Source of the DNA: a virus
IMG/VR virus record: IMGVR_UViG_3300025120_000108
Span: 1 to 46,324 of that record
Strand: one strand, 5' to 3'
Length of the DNA: 46,324 nucleotides
In this document: piece after piece, positions 20,001 through 25,966 of the stretch
How positions within the stretch are numbered: position 1 is the stretch's first letter
Layout: each line of letters begins with the position of its first letter
Position numbers and translations under genes: made by a program
Notes under the pieces: model-generated
Told to the model about the DNA's origin: nothing
Databases searched by the model: none
The model's input: the letters and a program-made list of their open reading frames with translations, nothing else

Positions 20001-21417
20001 ATTAGATAAAACTGTAAATGATTTATTTGGTACTGATGTCAATAATAAAATACCATTCTTAGAAAAAATGCCAGACATAGATAAGGACCCACAAGGTAGG
20101 CATAGAGCGTGGGTTAGAAGAGCACATTGGTTCTCCGATCTTGAAGGTAAATTTGAAATGATGGCATTGTTGGCACACCCTAAATCAGCTGTAGCTAATG
20201 CTTATGGTGGTACTACTAATACCATAACTGATGTTGGTTTTAAACATTTCTTTGAATCTATGAAAGGTGAAAAACTTGTTAATGATCATTTCAGAGGTAT
20301 AAAATATGAACGATTTAATGCTAAAACAAAACAATGGGAACCTCATAGTATTGAAAACAAAGGTGATGTTTACGAATATTTTGAGTTAAGAGGTTTTGTA
20401 GAAAACAATATTAGAGATGAGCTAATTATGTTTAAACCTCCTGGTGATACACAATGGAGAAATTTTTCTAATCACGTTGCTAAGAAAATATATAATTTTA
20501 ATATACGTAATTCAGTACACACTGCTGATCCTAATATTAATAAAAATAATAGATTAGCTAGAAAAGAATTTAGAGAACTAACTTTGGCTGAAGCTTCTAA
20601 GAGTTTTAATATAAATAAAAAAGTTGTAGAAGCAGGTTCGTTTTTTATGAAACATTCTGAATATTATCTACGTATGCAATCTGCTATTGCACATTATTTA
20701 AAAGCTAAAGAATTGTTTACAGACACTAATGGTAATACAGAAGTATCAGAAGCATTTTTATTAGAATATGCTAAAAAAGGTGTATCTGCATCACAATTTA
20801 TATATCACGCTACCAATAGACCTAACTTTGCTAACACTGCTGTTGGTAGAATTATGACAAGATTCCATCCGTATTCATGGAATAGCATAAGAAGACGTGC
20901 AGATGTTATAAGAGAAGCACAATTAGTAGATGGTAATAAAGAGTTTGAAGCTAGTAAAAGATTTGAAAGACAGTTAAGTGCTGATCTGTTTGCTTCTGTT
21001 ATGGCTACAACATTTGCTGCAAGTATATTTGAATACGCTTTATCACCTCCTATGAATTGGAGTATGGATTTTGCACAATTAATGTACGGTGATTCAAAAG
21101 AAAGAGAACGTGCGTTTTACAATACTTATGGTCACCCTTTATTAAATCCTTTACAAATAATTTCACCACCAGTATCCAGGTTTGTAGTTCCAATAGTTGT
21201 TGGTTCTATAAATGGAGACTTTGAAAACTTTGCAAAATATACTTCATGGACTTGGGCACCTTTTGGAAGAGTAACAAGAGATCTATTGCGTACTGCAGAA
21301 ACACCTGAAATGGTAGGTGAGTGGATGTTTGGTGTTCCATTGCATAAATTTGGACAATATGCTAGAAGAAATGAAAAAATTAGTGATGAAAACATAGAAA
21401 GTGCAGATGAGGAGTAA
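11005..21417 (+). CDS. Giant 3470-residue internal/polyvalent virion protein with embedded SLOG (YspA-like) domain
   Basis: 10.4 kb, 22% of the genome, without a frame break. Residues ~99-120 are hydrophobic (LVGLAPGVVMGGIGMLSG), like pore-forming segments of internal virion proteins. Residues ~2308-2485 form a distinct domain: KIISGAQSGADVGG, a 'Rxxxx-N-xxxSDAT' segment near 2380-2395, a Lys-Pro-Leu-Leu-Val strand, and NVAGHRES at 2464-2471. This is the pattern of the YspA/'putative molybdenum carrier' branch of SLOG nucleotide-binding proteins. The C-terminal ~200 residues (RIMTRFHPYSWNSIRRR near 3281) resemble domains shared by large phage polyvalent proteins. Probably ejected with the DNA; other regions unassigned. 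Confidence 0.72.
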   Translation: MITNPLINQLNTKLQEGAINQSSYALQLKRIYDRSHSGLSVDDVKYLEQRLTDLNVPFAKEEASDGLIKQTISGFIEGFTTFGFADEPDTGTEKIFNNVAHLVGLAPGVVMGGIGMLSGASKVVSANLKAQAKKTGDKQLRKLADNLNEVSKSASKKQSKVQEYLSKIAEKTTRVDSEGKVLFSLGKQTGFNPLTQKPIYDLKSIPGRLADKTQELGLSFLGKNQEDLMQFFTKGVLRNRFSREKVGNIINESVHVGLLMAYSQHPFATRNTEGFHQTMMAGMHGGLAGGIFGSIGQYANISTLLNSGSKSVRAIGEGMVRSTARNLSYSTTLEREAVVNTMLKSTSGAGYGLGTSIMNDLPPEEVIYETLMGIFFSVNGKPGFENRANKDILDRSRAIPRSKQTEKSMKGWLYRQEWYQNETESYKAYMRRHVDAIYKEQEKIIGTFPLAKLEFQKVLSKALQDGVVNEKQVRDIMDNTKVEEGMFAVMEKVNEAYNRKLDVDYTPPPETDAYSKTKFINLVKLTDQLALRAEITATNEVDFPVDRLSFFTKRIYKTLKRKKARDYSIDNIQKGVDTIWKDSLKRNPGNEKKQVDDFVKSFQDLVASDSNIAKRVIPKDAELKKIRQLAHTLREFSAKKNVSILRLIDKDGKVSKSLPILDDLPAENPSGAPINIQTSGNRLQKNLNEVFKKGFKNIPDFEMSSIDYLEVMQTKNIVNQKGEKKPVVKRVFISPLSKDPFTGEVKINAEKFQLIETDLNTDSKFIFGGISDTGKLDIRSFPWARTKFTYDKGTRKRTENPNFLSKQDRLQIAEFVSTKDKKGKLIDPTKIKLQADNIVGTYIYRLISLNMIKNPNQITKEYLLNRSTVINYVNAEINNGTVGVNKLQKYLNQVDKTEIPFIEDVAGEKYRGIIVKDPKSSIKGEADSGVDGVVVISNKRFDFQAKNMGIDKLASQAKGTLFSGADGIHGDITGKFAYKRADNIDQAYLEKNNLDFYIYSTSAKTNGGVPVSNNAVGKLPSGRKTKNYDYSLNTFEVGTKDFHMNLNIYESLPTDVHRRLNRGADGERTSLNPEDHTVNLMQEVFLNSNTIQFNPKDGGVGEAYHKGWRNLIRKNAGGDKKENDYIEKQLKNNEPLRDDVSLDQIDVRILDRILSSSSIKTKTAESIIEKLLFRNDDSSLVRDYEQDVNSNFMSTMIKDVFADNNFSHVALAQKGNSEWVQKTFRQYVMGRLTKPKIKYTYKSILGPYDYKITGKKQKYSSAKKGLAKDEFMLTEGAENLFYVKVQGKEYSLGEWWADYRGLIDSPSNYRSWTNAKKKAWKDAQYALINRSPVMTSGNVRALKFVGFVRGQGVKTKRGTSLITAENNDRYMGGADKDIDSAHVSFGMPKNIVEGYKQEHVRSEMQVGQKDSGKPLDLKDQKINEREAGAKYDADNKSDTKKVLEHLDLNTRLEAAGNMAFGKDTIGIIHNMHAHAKTIIDLLAQKNPKYQTKEGRKSITEFFQNFLIRNASVSNAYIDAADARYLWPAKQTETKIYKDLDAFFGESSKDVLSTIREYHTASMKGILPENKSYADVSKEMLDLYGDATSYKKITAEFLKDMKLEIDPFAGYDKENIFNLNQKAIKAIMDDPIGQFFGIRDTVDMFNANRLLTAAEKENIYNHPHFLYNKLNVVGVLKSILKTNEFVSNHTANNLGLNAKDLKLFAREIAHIAYAQKQGFIHKTKIAKNYNIDSERMSYNEQVLLSKEYLKQEVSLFFKNKSGNLDKSLLNKLSKDIENLYDYWHIAFPYLDLNYSGMDVAKSYSGKKKDLKVSVHNRYVAYVRQGEKVRQALDKRDKNGNFKNGKDKQNYEKQKEILGSMEWAAEGLVNRGANNMQRSSSISKEVRVEMNEFYQKYLELTNAKDSTIQEMELNNLVEPYMRVGLEKDTAPGEVVSSHIEQTGRFIKESLIDWETIENITVNLPKSIKNLEKEVKKLNITNEDVIFEANRFGENVNKILSRGHNELALQITEMYTGVMQRLDIVAKQSLEDADYDRIKILNNIIENRYIGTHKEWSQRIASHRKLLKEWKDKGLDPDNNVLPPDMMTDMMFPTELNKFWSKYEKVFKVERVQIVDKDSGKFKEYGARVPSSTIEFLGETVGKMNDAGNALKKAYDNYWNGLLDTIRPTDEALFVKHKEKLFGLAAMERQLGIDSTGKYDGKTTPRDVEHEVTKKELLDRLEIAQSEFNEIPDGGIFIIKPRSGKDTRKMTKRDMVETIKEELYKPLFTKALNDIIRSNYQNLSEVLNQNLIKSNLDYEAFFGGGENIVQKIISGAQSGADVGGLEAARQLGIEFNGLAPKPKKGKSGIFRSELADGITDAQQSALVRKYNIQIDSNSSYQSRTKKNIRRSDATIAFRLQDSPGTDKTIGFAQTGAWKAGDTTPGIYNANPKIANSKPLLVLNNAKLNKENISLIRQFILKNPGTLNVAGHRESSNMGLQNQVRSLLFKSIKGLKQPHPWSDKSHPKHFEYKLSQLFLDSHGLVDINKIRIVHEYNMRTKELQTGERVIERQFHEDDLTFMHRQLDIYERVISFLKEKEIPGKEQFIVSKGNNFEIDWNALSKSKKLFKASKNDAKGLEESIRSMNQQYINQIATGMIGTREINGELFSNRYWSLMGQQDTKAGTRYVKEVHIPNEIKRINKLVTKDFQGEDRYLHQRLEDKLITLKDARMELITNMVQKLIKNPGADTEVYHEQVQEALSSLSTRQLGLDKPGAYKPTFTRRRPTIPVGNYVINDTVPLRYLSNLSSGVTQGIAALQTRVNLLSFRENTRFNKQIGKAEAEAWHLKMIDIVRGYMGYPTTRNIDLHGITKKDQSLLVKWAQTGFDNSFYQKARPNPVERKLMKDFIQQTTLRREEVASIEKEVKKKYDRALKERLKTLAKDIPVQTDKITDDEKKEAKNYVLRTKQSFTNKMKKEIKERIEDAETDIRIEALKDKNVDKTNIKNSFRSFYSDETVGNLGLKLDKTVNDLFGTDVNNKIPFLEKMPDIDKDPQGRHRAWVRRAHWFSDLEGKFEMMALLAHPKSAVANAYGGTTNTITDVGFKHFFESMKGEKLVNDHFRGIKYERFNAKTKQWEPHSIENKGDVYEYFELRGFVENNIRDELIMFKPPGDTQWRNFSNHVAKKIYNFNIRNSVHTADPNINKNNRLARKEFRELTLAEASKSFNINKKVVEAGSFFMKHSEYYLRMQSAIAHYLKAKELFTDTNGNTEVSEAFLLEYAKKGVSASQFIYHATNRPNFANTAVGRIMTRFHPYSWNSIRRRADVIREAQLVDGNKEFEASKRFERQLSADLFASVMATTFAASIFEYALSPPMNWSMDFAQLMYGDSKERERAFYNTYGHPLLNPLQIISPPVSRFVVPIVVGSINGDFENFAKYTSWTWAPFGRVTRDLLRTAETPEMVGEWMFGVPLHKFGQYARRNEKISDENIESADEE

Positions 21418-21477
21418 TATGATGTCTGTGTGCGTGTTAAGCTGTTTTATGGTGTATTAGTATCTAAAAATTTTTTT

Positions 21478-21547
21478 ATAGCCATATAAGGCTATTATAA
21501 TGCAATGTTTTGCGAAAGGCTGCACAGGAAACTACATACAGCCTTTC
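21478..21547. terminator. Two hairpins between convergent operons
   Basis: The plus operon ends at 21417 and the minus operon at 21556. The 138-base gap holds an ATAGCC/GGCTAT hairpin (21478-21495, six-base loop) next to an A5T7 tract, and a perfect 9-bp hairpin GAAAGGCTG/CAGCCTTTC (21514-21547, 16-base loop). Neither is followed by a clean T run, so termination is inferred from position between converging genes. Nothing else is visible in the gap. Confidence 0.45.
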
Positions 21548-21555
21548 TAATGAAC

Positions 21556-21702
21556 TTATTTAGATTCTTCTTCGATTTCTTCTTCACTTTCAAACTCTCC
21601 CCAATCTTTACATCCAGTGCATAAAGCAATGTAATGTCCTGGATCACCTGTCTCTATCGGTTCAGATGCTGGTACTCCATTAGTACAAATTGTACATTTC
21701 AT
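21556..21702 (-). CDS. Small zinc-ribbon-like protein
   Basis: 48 residues from ATG 21702 with GGAG at good spacing. Two CxxC pairs (MKCTICTNG and LCTGCKDW) separated by ~30 residues would bind one zinc; the tail is very acidic (SEEEIEEES). It is the last gene of the minus operon. Tiny zinc ribbons with acidic tails often act as adaptors to host transcription or translation proteins, but there is no direct evidence here. Confidence 0.7.
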   Translation of the reverse strand: MKCTICTNGVPASEPIETGDPGHYIALCTGCKDWGEFESEEEIEEESK

Positions 21703-21714
21703 ATTTCTCCTTTA

Positions 21715-21838
21715 TTATCCCCCCTTTTGTTAATATATCATATACATCAGTGCCAACCAAGTGTATTTGCTTTTAAGGGTTAGGTGGATTTTCACCACTT
21801 GCTTCCTTTTAAAGCATGTTGATTTATAGGGGGGATAA
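21715..21838 (-). ncRNA. Structured element closed by a perfect 10-bp G/C-rich stem
   Basis: TTATCCCCCC (21715-21724) pairs perfectly with GGGGGGATAA (21829-21838), six G-C pairs in a row in an AT-rich genome. Inside are further stems: GGTG/CACC around 21784-21797, a flanking GCTTTT...AAAGC pairing (about 21770-21815), and ATACA/TGTAT near 21745-21765. The block lies between two minus-strand genes and has no reading frame. It could be a small RNA, a processing site or a 3' protective structure. Strand is presumed from the operon. Confidence 0.45.
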
Positions 21839-21842
21839 TTAT

Positions 21843-22001
21843 CTAATTATCTTGATTAATTCTTTTAAGTATTTCTTCAATCATTTCTTTTTCTGTTTCA
21901 CCAACAAAAGGTGCTTTTCTATAATTAAGTAATGCAGCTTTAACAATCATTAATTCTGCTGGATTATAGAAATCTAAATAATTGTCTTTCTTCTTAGCCA
22001 T
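21843..22001 (-). CDS. Small helical hypothetical protein
   Basis: 52 residues from ATG 22001, which overlaps the upstream gene's stop region; AAGGAG precedes it at good spacing. Sequence features: basic start MAKKKDNYLDFY, a helix with ELMIVKAALLNYRK, and a C-terminal charged helix. No family. Its coupled start and SD support a real gene. Confidence 0.65.
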   Translation of the reverse strand: MAKKKDNYLDFYNPAELMIVKAALLNYRKAPFVGETEKEMIEEILKRINQDN

Positions 22002-22191
22002 AACTATCTCCTTGATCTTCCGATCTTCTTAACACTTTATCATGATTTGCATCATTAGTCATATTATCTAATGCATAATCTTTATCTTGATCTCTTTTGT
22101 TTTCATCTCTTTCATCAAGTGCAATTATAATTTTCTTTGATATAGAGACTAATAATTCTACTTCTTTTGAACTAAGGTTTATGTTTACCAT
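21994..22191 (-). CDS. Small hypothetical protein
   Basis: 65 residues, overlapping both neighbours by a few codons, with AAAAGGAA as SD. The N-terminal half is a Val/Ile/Leu-rich helix (SSKEVELLVSISKKIIIAL); the C-terminal half is Asp/Asn/Arg-rich and probably disordered. Part of the replication operon by position; function unknown. Confidence 0.62.
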   Translation of the reverse strand: MVNINLSSKEVELLVSISKKIIIALDERDENKRDQDKDYALDNMTNDANHDKVLRRSEDQGDSYG

Positions 22192-22519
22192 TTTTCATTT
22201 CCTTTTCTATTTTAATTAATCTTATCCATTCTGTATATGGTATTACTGCTAACGCTTCTTTGCGATCCATACGTGTAACTACTAAGTCTACATCATCTGC
22301 ATGATGCTTAGGATATAACCATTGTGCAATCTTCTTTTTCATTTTAGCTTGGACTGCGTATCCTTCTACTAAACAATCAACTTGTTCAGACTTACCTAAT
22401 GCTTTACCATTGGAGGCGTAGGCCCTCTCAGCAGAGAGCCCTTCCTCTTTAGCAATGTTAACACATTCTCTTTCAAGATTGTTACCACGTATTTTATTTC
22501 TATGCGTCAACTTTTTCAC
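22172..22519 (-). CDS. PD-(D/E)xK nuclease, probable Holliday-junction resolvase type
   Basis: 115 residues with GTG start at 22519; a TTG three codons on has a better-spaced AGGTGA and could be the true start. The pattern fits small archaeal-Hjc-like nucleases: GNNLERE (E16), a Ser-Glu-Gln-Val-Asp strand (D48), and VQAK (Q57, K59) as the (D/E/Q)xK element. Such enzymes cut branched DNA, here probably recombination or replication intermediates before headful packaging. It is coupled to the primase-helicase and annealing protein genes. Fold confidence good; exact substrate inferred. Confidence 0.68.
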   Translation of the reverse strand: MKKLTHRNKIRGNNLERECVNIAKEEGLSAERAYASNGKALGKSEQVDCLVEGYAVQAKMKKKIAQWLYPKHHADDVDLVVTRMDRKEALAVIPYTEWIRLIKIEKEMKNGKHKP

Positions 22520-22721
22520 CTGTTGACCACAAGATTGATTTTCTATCTTTAAACCATGCCATAGTAAATTGTAAAGATAACTTACCTATATCAAAGTAAA
22601 GTGTGATAGAGTTAGCAATAAACCAAGAAACGCCTATTGTTACTTTAAATAACCACAACAAAGTTATAGAATACATTGTTCTTTCTAGCTCTTTGTTATA
22701 GCGTCTATTAAATTTAATCAT
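22500..22721 (-). CDS. Small membrane protein
   Basis: 73 residues; its ATG overlaps the primase-helicase stop as ATGA. Residues ~17-47 are hydrophobic (ITLLWLFKVTIGVSWFIANS), long enough for one span with possible re-entry, preceded by a basic N-terminus and followed by a Lys/Trp-rich soluble tail. Placement inside a replication operon suggests membrane anchoring of replication proteins, or an unrelated early host-takeover function. No family recognised. Confidence 0.62.
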   Translation of the reverse strand: MIKFNRRYNKELERTMYSITLLWLFKVTIGVSWFIANSITLYFDIGKLSLQFTMAWFKDRKSILWSTGEKVDA

Positions 22722-24529
22722 ATTAAACTACTTTCATTTAATTGCTGAAAAGTAAAGTCATCTGTGTTAAAGAATACAGTCATTTCAAACCTATCTTCGT
22801 CTCTTGATTTCTCAGAAACGACTTGTCTTACTTTCTCTGATCTTTCACCTTTAATAACTAACACTTTGTCAGCTTTCTGTACTAGATTAGACGAACCTTT
22901 TAATGAATGCAATGCAACTACATTACTAGCTGCACTAGCTTTATTTAAATGTGATATAGCAATAATGATTATATTGTTTTTCTGTGCTATTTGTTTTAGC
23001 CCATCAATAACCATATTTTGTTTTTCTATTTCACCTCTATTAAAGTCTACTTGCACTTCATCAGCAGTATCTACTACTAATACATTTGGTTGATATTCTG
23101 CAACGATTTTCTTTACTGAATCTATTCTTGGTGCTATAGTCATTAGTTTAACGTGCCCTAATTTGTCTTTAAGTGTAAAGTCTGGATTAGTTTTATATTC
23201 ATTATTAATCCAATCTTGACTTTTACCTATAGCCATTTGACCAAAGCGTCTGAAAGTTAATTCTTCTTTCATTTCTAAAGATAGATACAGTACTTCTTTC
23301 AATGCCTTTGTTACTAAGTATTGTACAAATGCTGATTTACCCATACCTGTGTCGCCAGAGAAAACAATTAGTTCACCTGGTTTAAATGTATATTTGTGTG
23401 TATTAAACAAAGCACCTACATCTATTGAACGTTTAGTTAAATCTTCACTTATATATTCACGAAGATTCTTTTCTAATTCATCAATACTATTAATTTCTAA
23501 TACATAGTCTTTATTTTTAAAGTAGATACACTTAGGATCACAGTACTCAGCCATAATATGATCTTTGCAACTGTATACATAATTTCCTTCATATGTATTG
23601 TTTACAGATCTTATGACTTCATTTTCTGGTAATGTTCCGTCACTCCACGTTAGTAAGCCGTTTAAAGCTACTAAATATGGAACACCAGAACGTTTGTACG
23701 AGCTTGCCATACGCATTAACTTCATATTACGAGAACCTTTTATTGGCCCTTCATTAAATATGTGTTGCATACACGATACTACATTAGATACATCACCTTT
23801 TCTACTATCACCATTAGTGACAGCAGCTATTGTTGGTGAAGCAACTACCATTGATTGTAAATATGGATCAAACTGTATATCTTCAGGTTTAAACATGTTA
23901 TCATAAAACCCTGGATACTTCTTTGACCATTTAGTGTATGCTGTTTTACTGTTAGCAAACTTTTTAATATCACTATATGAATAATCTTGCAATAAATTAA
24001 TAGGAATAAAAACTTTATATAAACCTGTTTTGGTATTTAAAGCCCATTCACTACGTATTATTCTTGTTTTATCATATATAGAATCACCAAAACTAAAATG
24101 TTTTTCTAATGTAAATTTTAATTTTGTATGTAATTCTTTACTTGGTTGCAAACCAAATACATTTTTTATTTTGATATGATAACCACTACCACTAAACCAT
24201 ATGTTAATATCTTCTGCCATAACTCCTTTATCTAATATTTCAGATAAACAATTCATAACATAAGGATTAAATGATTTGTCGTCTATGTCACCTTTATCAA
24301 TGTCTAAATGTATGTAATTTAAATAAACTAATCCGTTAAATCCTTTTACAGACTTTTCTTTATCTACGTGCTCGGTAAATGATTCATCAAAATGGTAATA
24401 AGAACGATACATTTCTTTCTTAAATGCATTTTTTTGCACCATATCATTGTAGATATTTATGTTACCAGTAAAATTTCTATTACTGATAGAACCTTCTACT
24501 ATTTCTACGATAGCTTCTCTATTTTCCAT
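22718..24529 (-). CDS. AEP-type primase fused to DnaB-like helicase
   Basis: 603 residues. The N-terminal domain has archaeo-eukaryotic primase motifs: LDIDKGD (75-81, D76 and D78) and SGSGYH (113-118). A middle PriCT-like region has Cys 253, 321, 330 and 334 (SCMQHI, SCKDHIMAEYCDPKC), which could hold zinc or an Fe-S cluster. The C-terminal RecA-like helicase has Walker A GDTGMGKS (392-399) and Walker B VLVVDTADE. It would unwind DNA and lay primers in one polypeptide. No phage polymerase was found, so a host polymerase probably extends the primers. Confidence 0.88.
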   Translation of the reverse strand: MENREAIVEIVEGSISNRNFTGNINIYNDMVQKNAFKKEMYRSYYHFDESFTEHVDKEKSVKGFNGLVYLNYIHLDIDKGDIDDKSFNPYVMNCLSEILDKGVMAEDINIWFSGSGYHIKIKNVFGLQPSKELHTKLKFTLEKHFSFGDSIYDKTRIIRSEWALNTKTGLYKVFIPINLLQDYSYSDIKKFANSKTAYTKWSKKYPGFYDNMFKPEDIQFDPYLQSMVVASPTIAAVTNGDSRKGDVSNVVSCMQHIFNEGPIKGSRNMKLMRMASSYKRSGVPYLVALNGLLTWSDGTLPENEVIRSVNNTYEGNYVYSCKDHIMAEYCDPKCIYFKNKDYVLEINSIDELEKNLREYISEDLTKRSIDVGALFNTHKYTFKPGELIVFSGDTGMGKSAFVQYLVTKALKEVLYLSLEMKEELTFRRFGQMAIGKSQDWINNEYKTNPDFTLKDKLGHVKLMTIAPRIDSVKKIVAEYQPNVLVVDTADEVQVDFNRGEIEKQNMVIDGLKQIAQKNNIIIIAISHLNKASAASNVVALHSLKGSSNLVQKADKVLVIKGERSEKVRQVVSEKSRDEDRFEMTVFFNTDDFTFQQLNESSLI

Positions 24530-24768
24530 CCCTTTGCTTTTCCTTTCACGTCTTTAATTTCTATTAGTTTAATTCCCATCCTAGCTAAATCGTTACTTGA
24601 ACGGATTGTTCTAAATGCTCTAGAATATGTACTTGGCGTATGTACTTTCTGATGAGCAAGTCTTCCATAATTACCTATTTGTGTTTCAAAATCGTAACTA
24701 TAGAAGACTTTAGATCTGTTCTTCATTTGGTTTTGTATCCAATAAAGAACTATTTTTTTAGCTGTCAT
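24505..24768 (-). CDS. Small putative winged-helix protein of the replication operon
   Basis: 87 residues; start overlaps the upstream stop as TAATG. Basic helices (STYSRAFRTIRSSNDLARMG) followed by short strands (IKLIEIKD, GWKIEKL) resemble a winged-helix DNA-binding domain, with the wing at the C-terminus. Sandwiched between SSB-like and primase-helicase genes, it may load the helicase or mark an origin. Family not recognised; the fold is inferred. Confidence 0.62.
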   Translation of the reverse strand: MTAKKIVLYWIQNQMKNRSKVFYSYDFETQIGNYGRLAHQKVHTPSTYSRAFRTIRSSNDLARMGIKLIEIKDVKGKAKGWKIEKLS

Positions 24769-25277
24769 TAAAACGGTAAGTCTTCAACAGCTACTGATTT
24801 ACCGCCAACTTGTACAGTATCTTTTTTGTAGTTTTTAGGATAACCTTTTTCTACTTGTGCTTTAAACTTAGATTCTAAGTCCTCTACATTATCCCAACTT
24901 GACATAGTACTCCAGATTGCTCTTTTGTATTTACCAGTAGATTCATAGCTTAAACATGCAACTTGTGCATCATTTAAAGCATCTACATTAATTTCACCTA
25001 CATCAGATACATTCAGATCTTTACCAGCTGCTAAATACAATGTATTTACATCATCTGGAAATTTCAGATCTGTTACAATACCATTTACATCTTTTTCAAA
25101 GTTTTGATTGATAAAACATGTATAGCTGTAGCCATTTCTTTCATCAGTCAATGTTACTTTTAAAGTAGTATCATTGTATTGTGAGTCTTGTTGTGTTACT
25201 TCACTAATTTTACATTTATTAATGAAATAGTTTTTATCATTGCTAGAATTAGCAACTTTTGTTCCCGTAATCGCCAT
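24768..25277 (-). CDS. Single-stranded DNA-binding protein, SSB-like
   Basis: 169 residues, GGAG SD. It is strand-rich, as an OB-fold would be, and ends in VEDLPF, matching the acidic C-terminal tip of bacterial SSB (DDDIPF) that docks partner proteins. It lies between the annealing protein and the primase-helicase with one-base overlaps, a typical SSB position. The OB domain is not obviously homologous to E. coli SSB by eye, so the call rests on the tip, size and context. Confidence 0.7.
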   Translation of the reverse strand: MAITGTKVANSSNDKNYFINKCKISEVTQQDSQYNDTTLKVTLTDERNGYSYTCFINQNFEKDVNGIVTDLKFPDDVNTLYLAAGKDLNVSDVGEINVDALNDAQVACLSYESTGKYKRAIWSTMSSWDNVEDLESKFKAQVEKGYPKNYKKDTVQVGGKSVAVEDLPF

Positions 25278-25885
25278 TATTTTTTCTCCTTTTTTACAGT
25301 TTTAGGTTTATTTTTGGCTTTTTGTGCAATTTCTTGCTCAATTTTAATTACACCCATAAAATGTTCCATTGCTTTAGACCATTTTATTTTAGTATCGTAA
25401 TAATCAGCACCACGTCTTTCAATATGTGTGCTTATATGATCATCTGGCATATGTATTTTAGCTAAATTGAACATTCTATCTAAAACACTCAGCAAATCTA
25501 CTGTTACTGCTGATGTTTTTTGATTTAATTGTGCATTAACTACTTCTTCTGCACTTGCAAACGCCATATCACCACCAAATCCTGCAAATGCTAATGCACG
25601 ACCTACTGCTGATGTTTCACAATTTTCCATTGCTGAAGTTTTGTTAATGAAAGTACCATTGTCTCGTTCTGCTGCTAATCCAGTAAAACAAATCTCTGGT
25701 TCTTGTAATGGATTTGGTGTTATTGTAGCTTGTATTACATACTCATTACACATATCACCTGTTTTTGAATCTACGATATTACTCACAGATATTAATTCAG
25801 TCTTTATTGAACATCCTTCAAATGTATTTCTATATTCTACTAGACGATCTTTGACGAATGTATATTTTGATACATCGAATCCCAT
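25277..25885 (-). CDS. Single-strand annealing protein (Rad52/Erf-like)
   Basis: 202 residues, SD GGAGAAATTAAA. The hallmark is MENCETSAVGRALAFAGFGG followed by ASAEEV (residues ~86-114), the conserved core of a phage annealing-protein/Sak-like group. The C-terminus is a Lys-rich tail (KNKPKTVKKEKK), suited to DNA binding. It would anneal complementary single strands during recombination-dependent replication, together with the SSB-like protein next door and the resolvase-like nuclease. Which annealing superfamily it belongs to needs a profile search. Confidence 0.7.
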   Translation of the reverse strand: MGFDVSKYTFVKDRLVEYRNTFEGCSIKTELISVSNIVDSKTGDMCNEYVIQATITPNPLQEPEICFTGLAAERDNGTFINKTSAMENCETSAVGRALAFAGFGGDMAFASAEEVVNAQLNQKTSAVTVDLLSVLDRMFNLAKIHMPDDHISTHIERRGADYYDTKIKWSKAMEHFMGVIKIEQEIAQKAKNKPKTVKKEKK

Positions 25886-25922
25886 TTTAATTTCTCCTAT
25901 TTAAGTTAATATTTAATTTTAA

Positions 25923-25950
25923 AGCCCATTAATATAACTACTAACGGGCT
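25923..25950 (-). terminator. Hairpin after the E1-like gene
   Basis: On the minus-strand RNA, AGCCCGTTA pairs with TAATGGGCT over nine pairs (one G-U) around a ten-base loop, followed by TTTAAAATT. It sits 17 bases after the E1-like stop and before the annealing-protein gene. This would separate the Ub-like cassette from the replication operon. The T run is weak, so it may attenuate only. Confidence 0.5.
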
Positions 25951-25966
25951 CTAAATCAAGAACTAA

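Noticed and set aside
11005-21417. Giant protein as an N4-type virion RNA polymerase (similar length, ~3500 residues)
   Set aside because: I could not find the T7/N4-type polymerase motifs in it; size alone is not evidence. A profile search could overturn this.
21715-21838. tRNA or tmRNA
   Set aside because: The acceptor-like stem has no CCA end, anticodon arm or T-loop; the inner stems do not form a cloverleaf.
22764-23093. Plus-strand frame opposite the primase-helicase
   Set aside because: Antisense shadow of a gene with clear Walker motifs; hydrophobic composition is a by-product.
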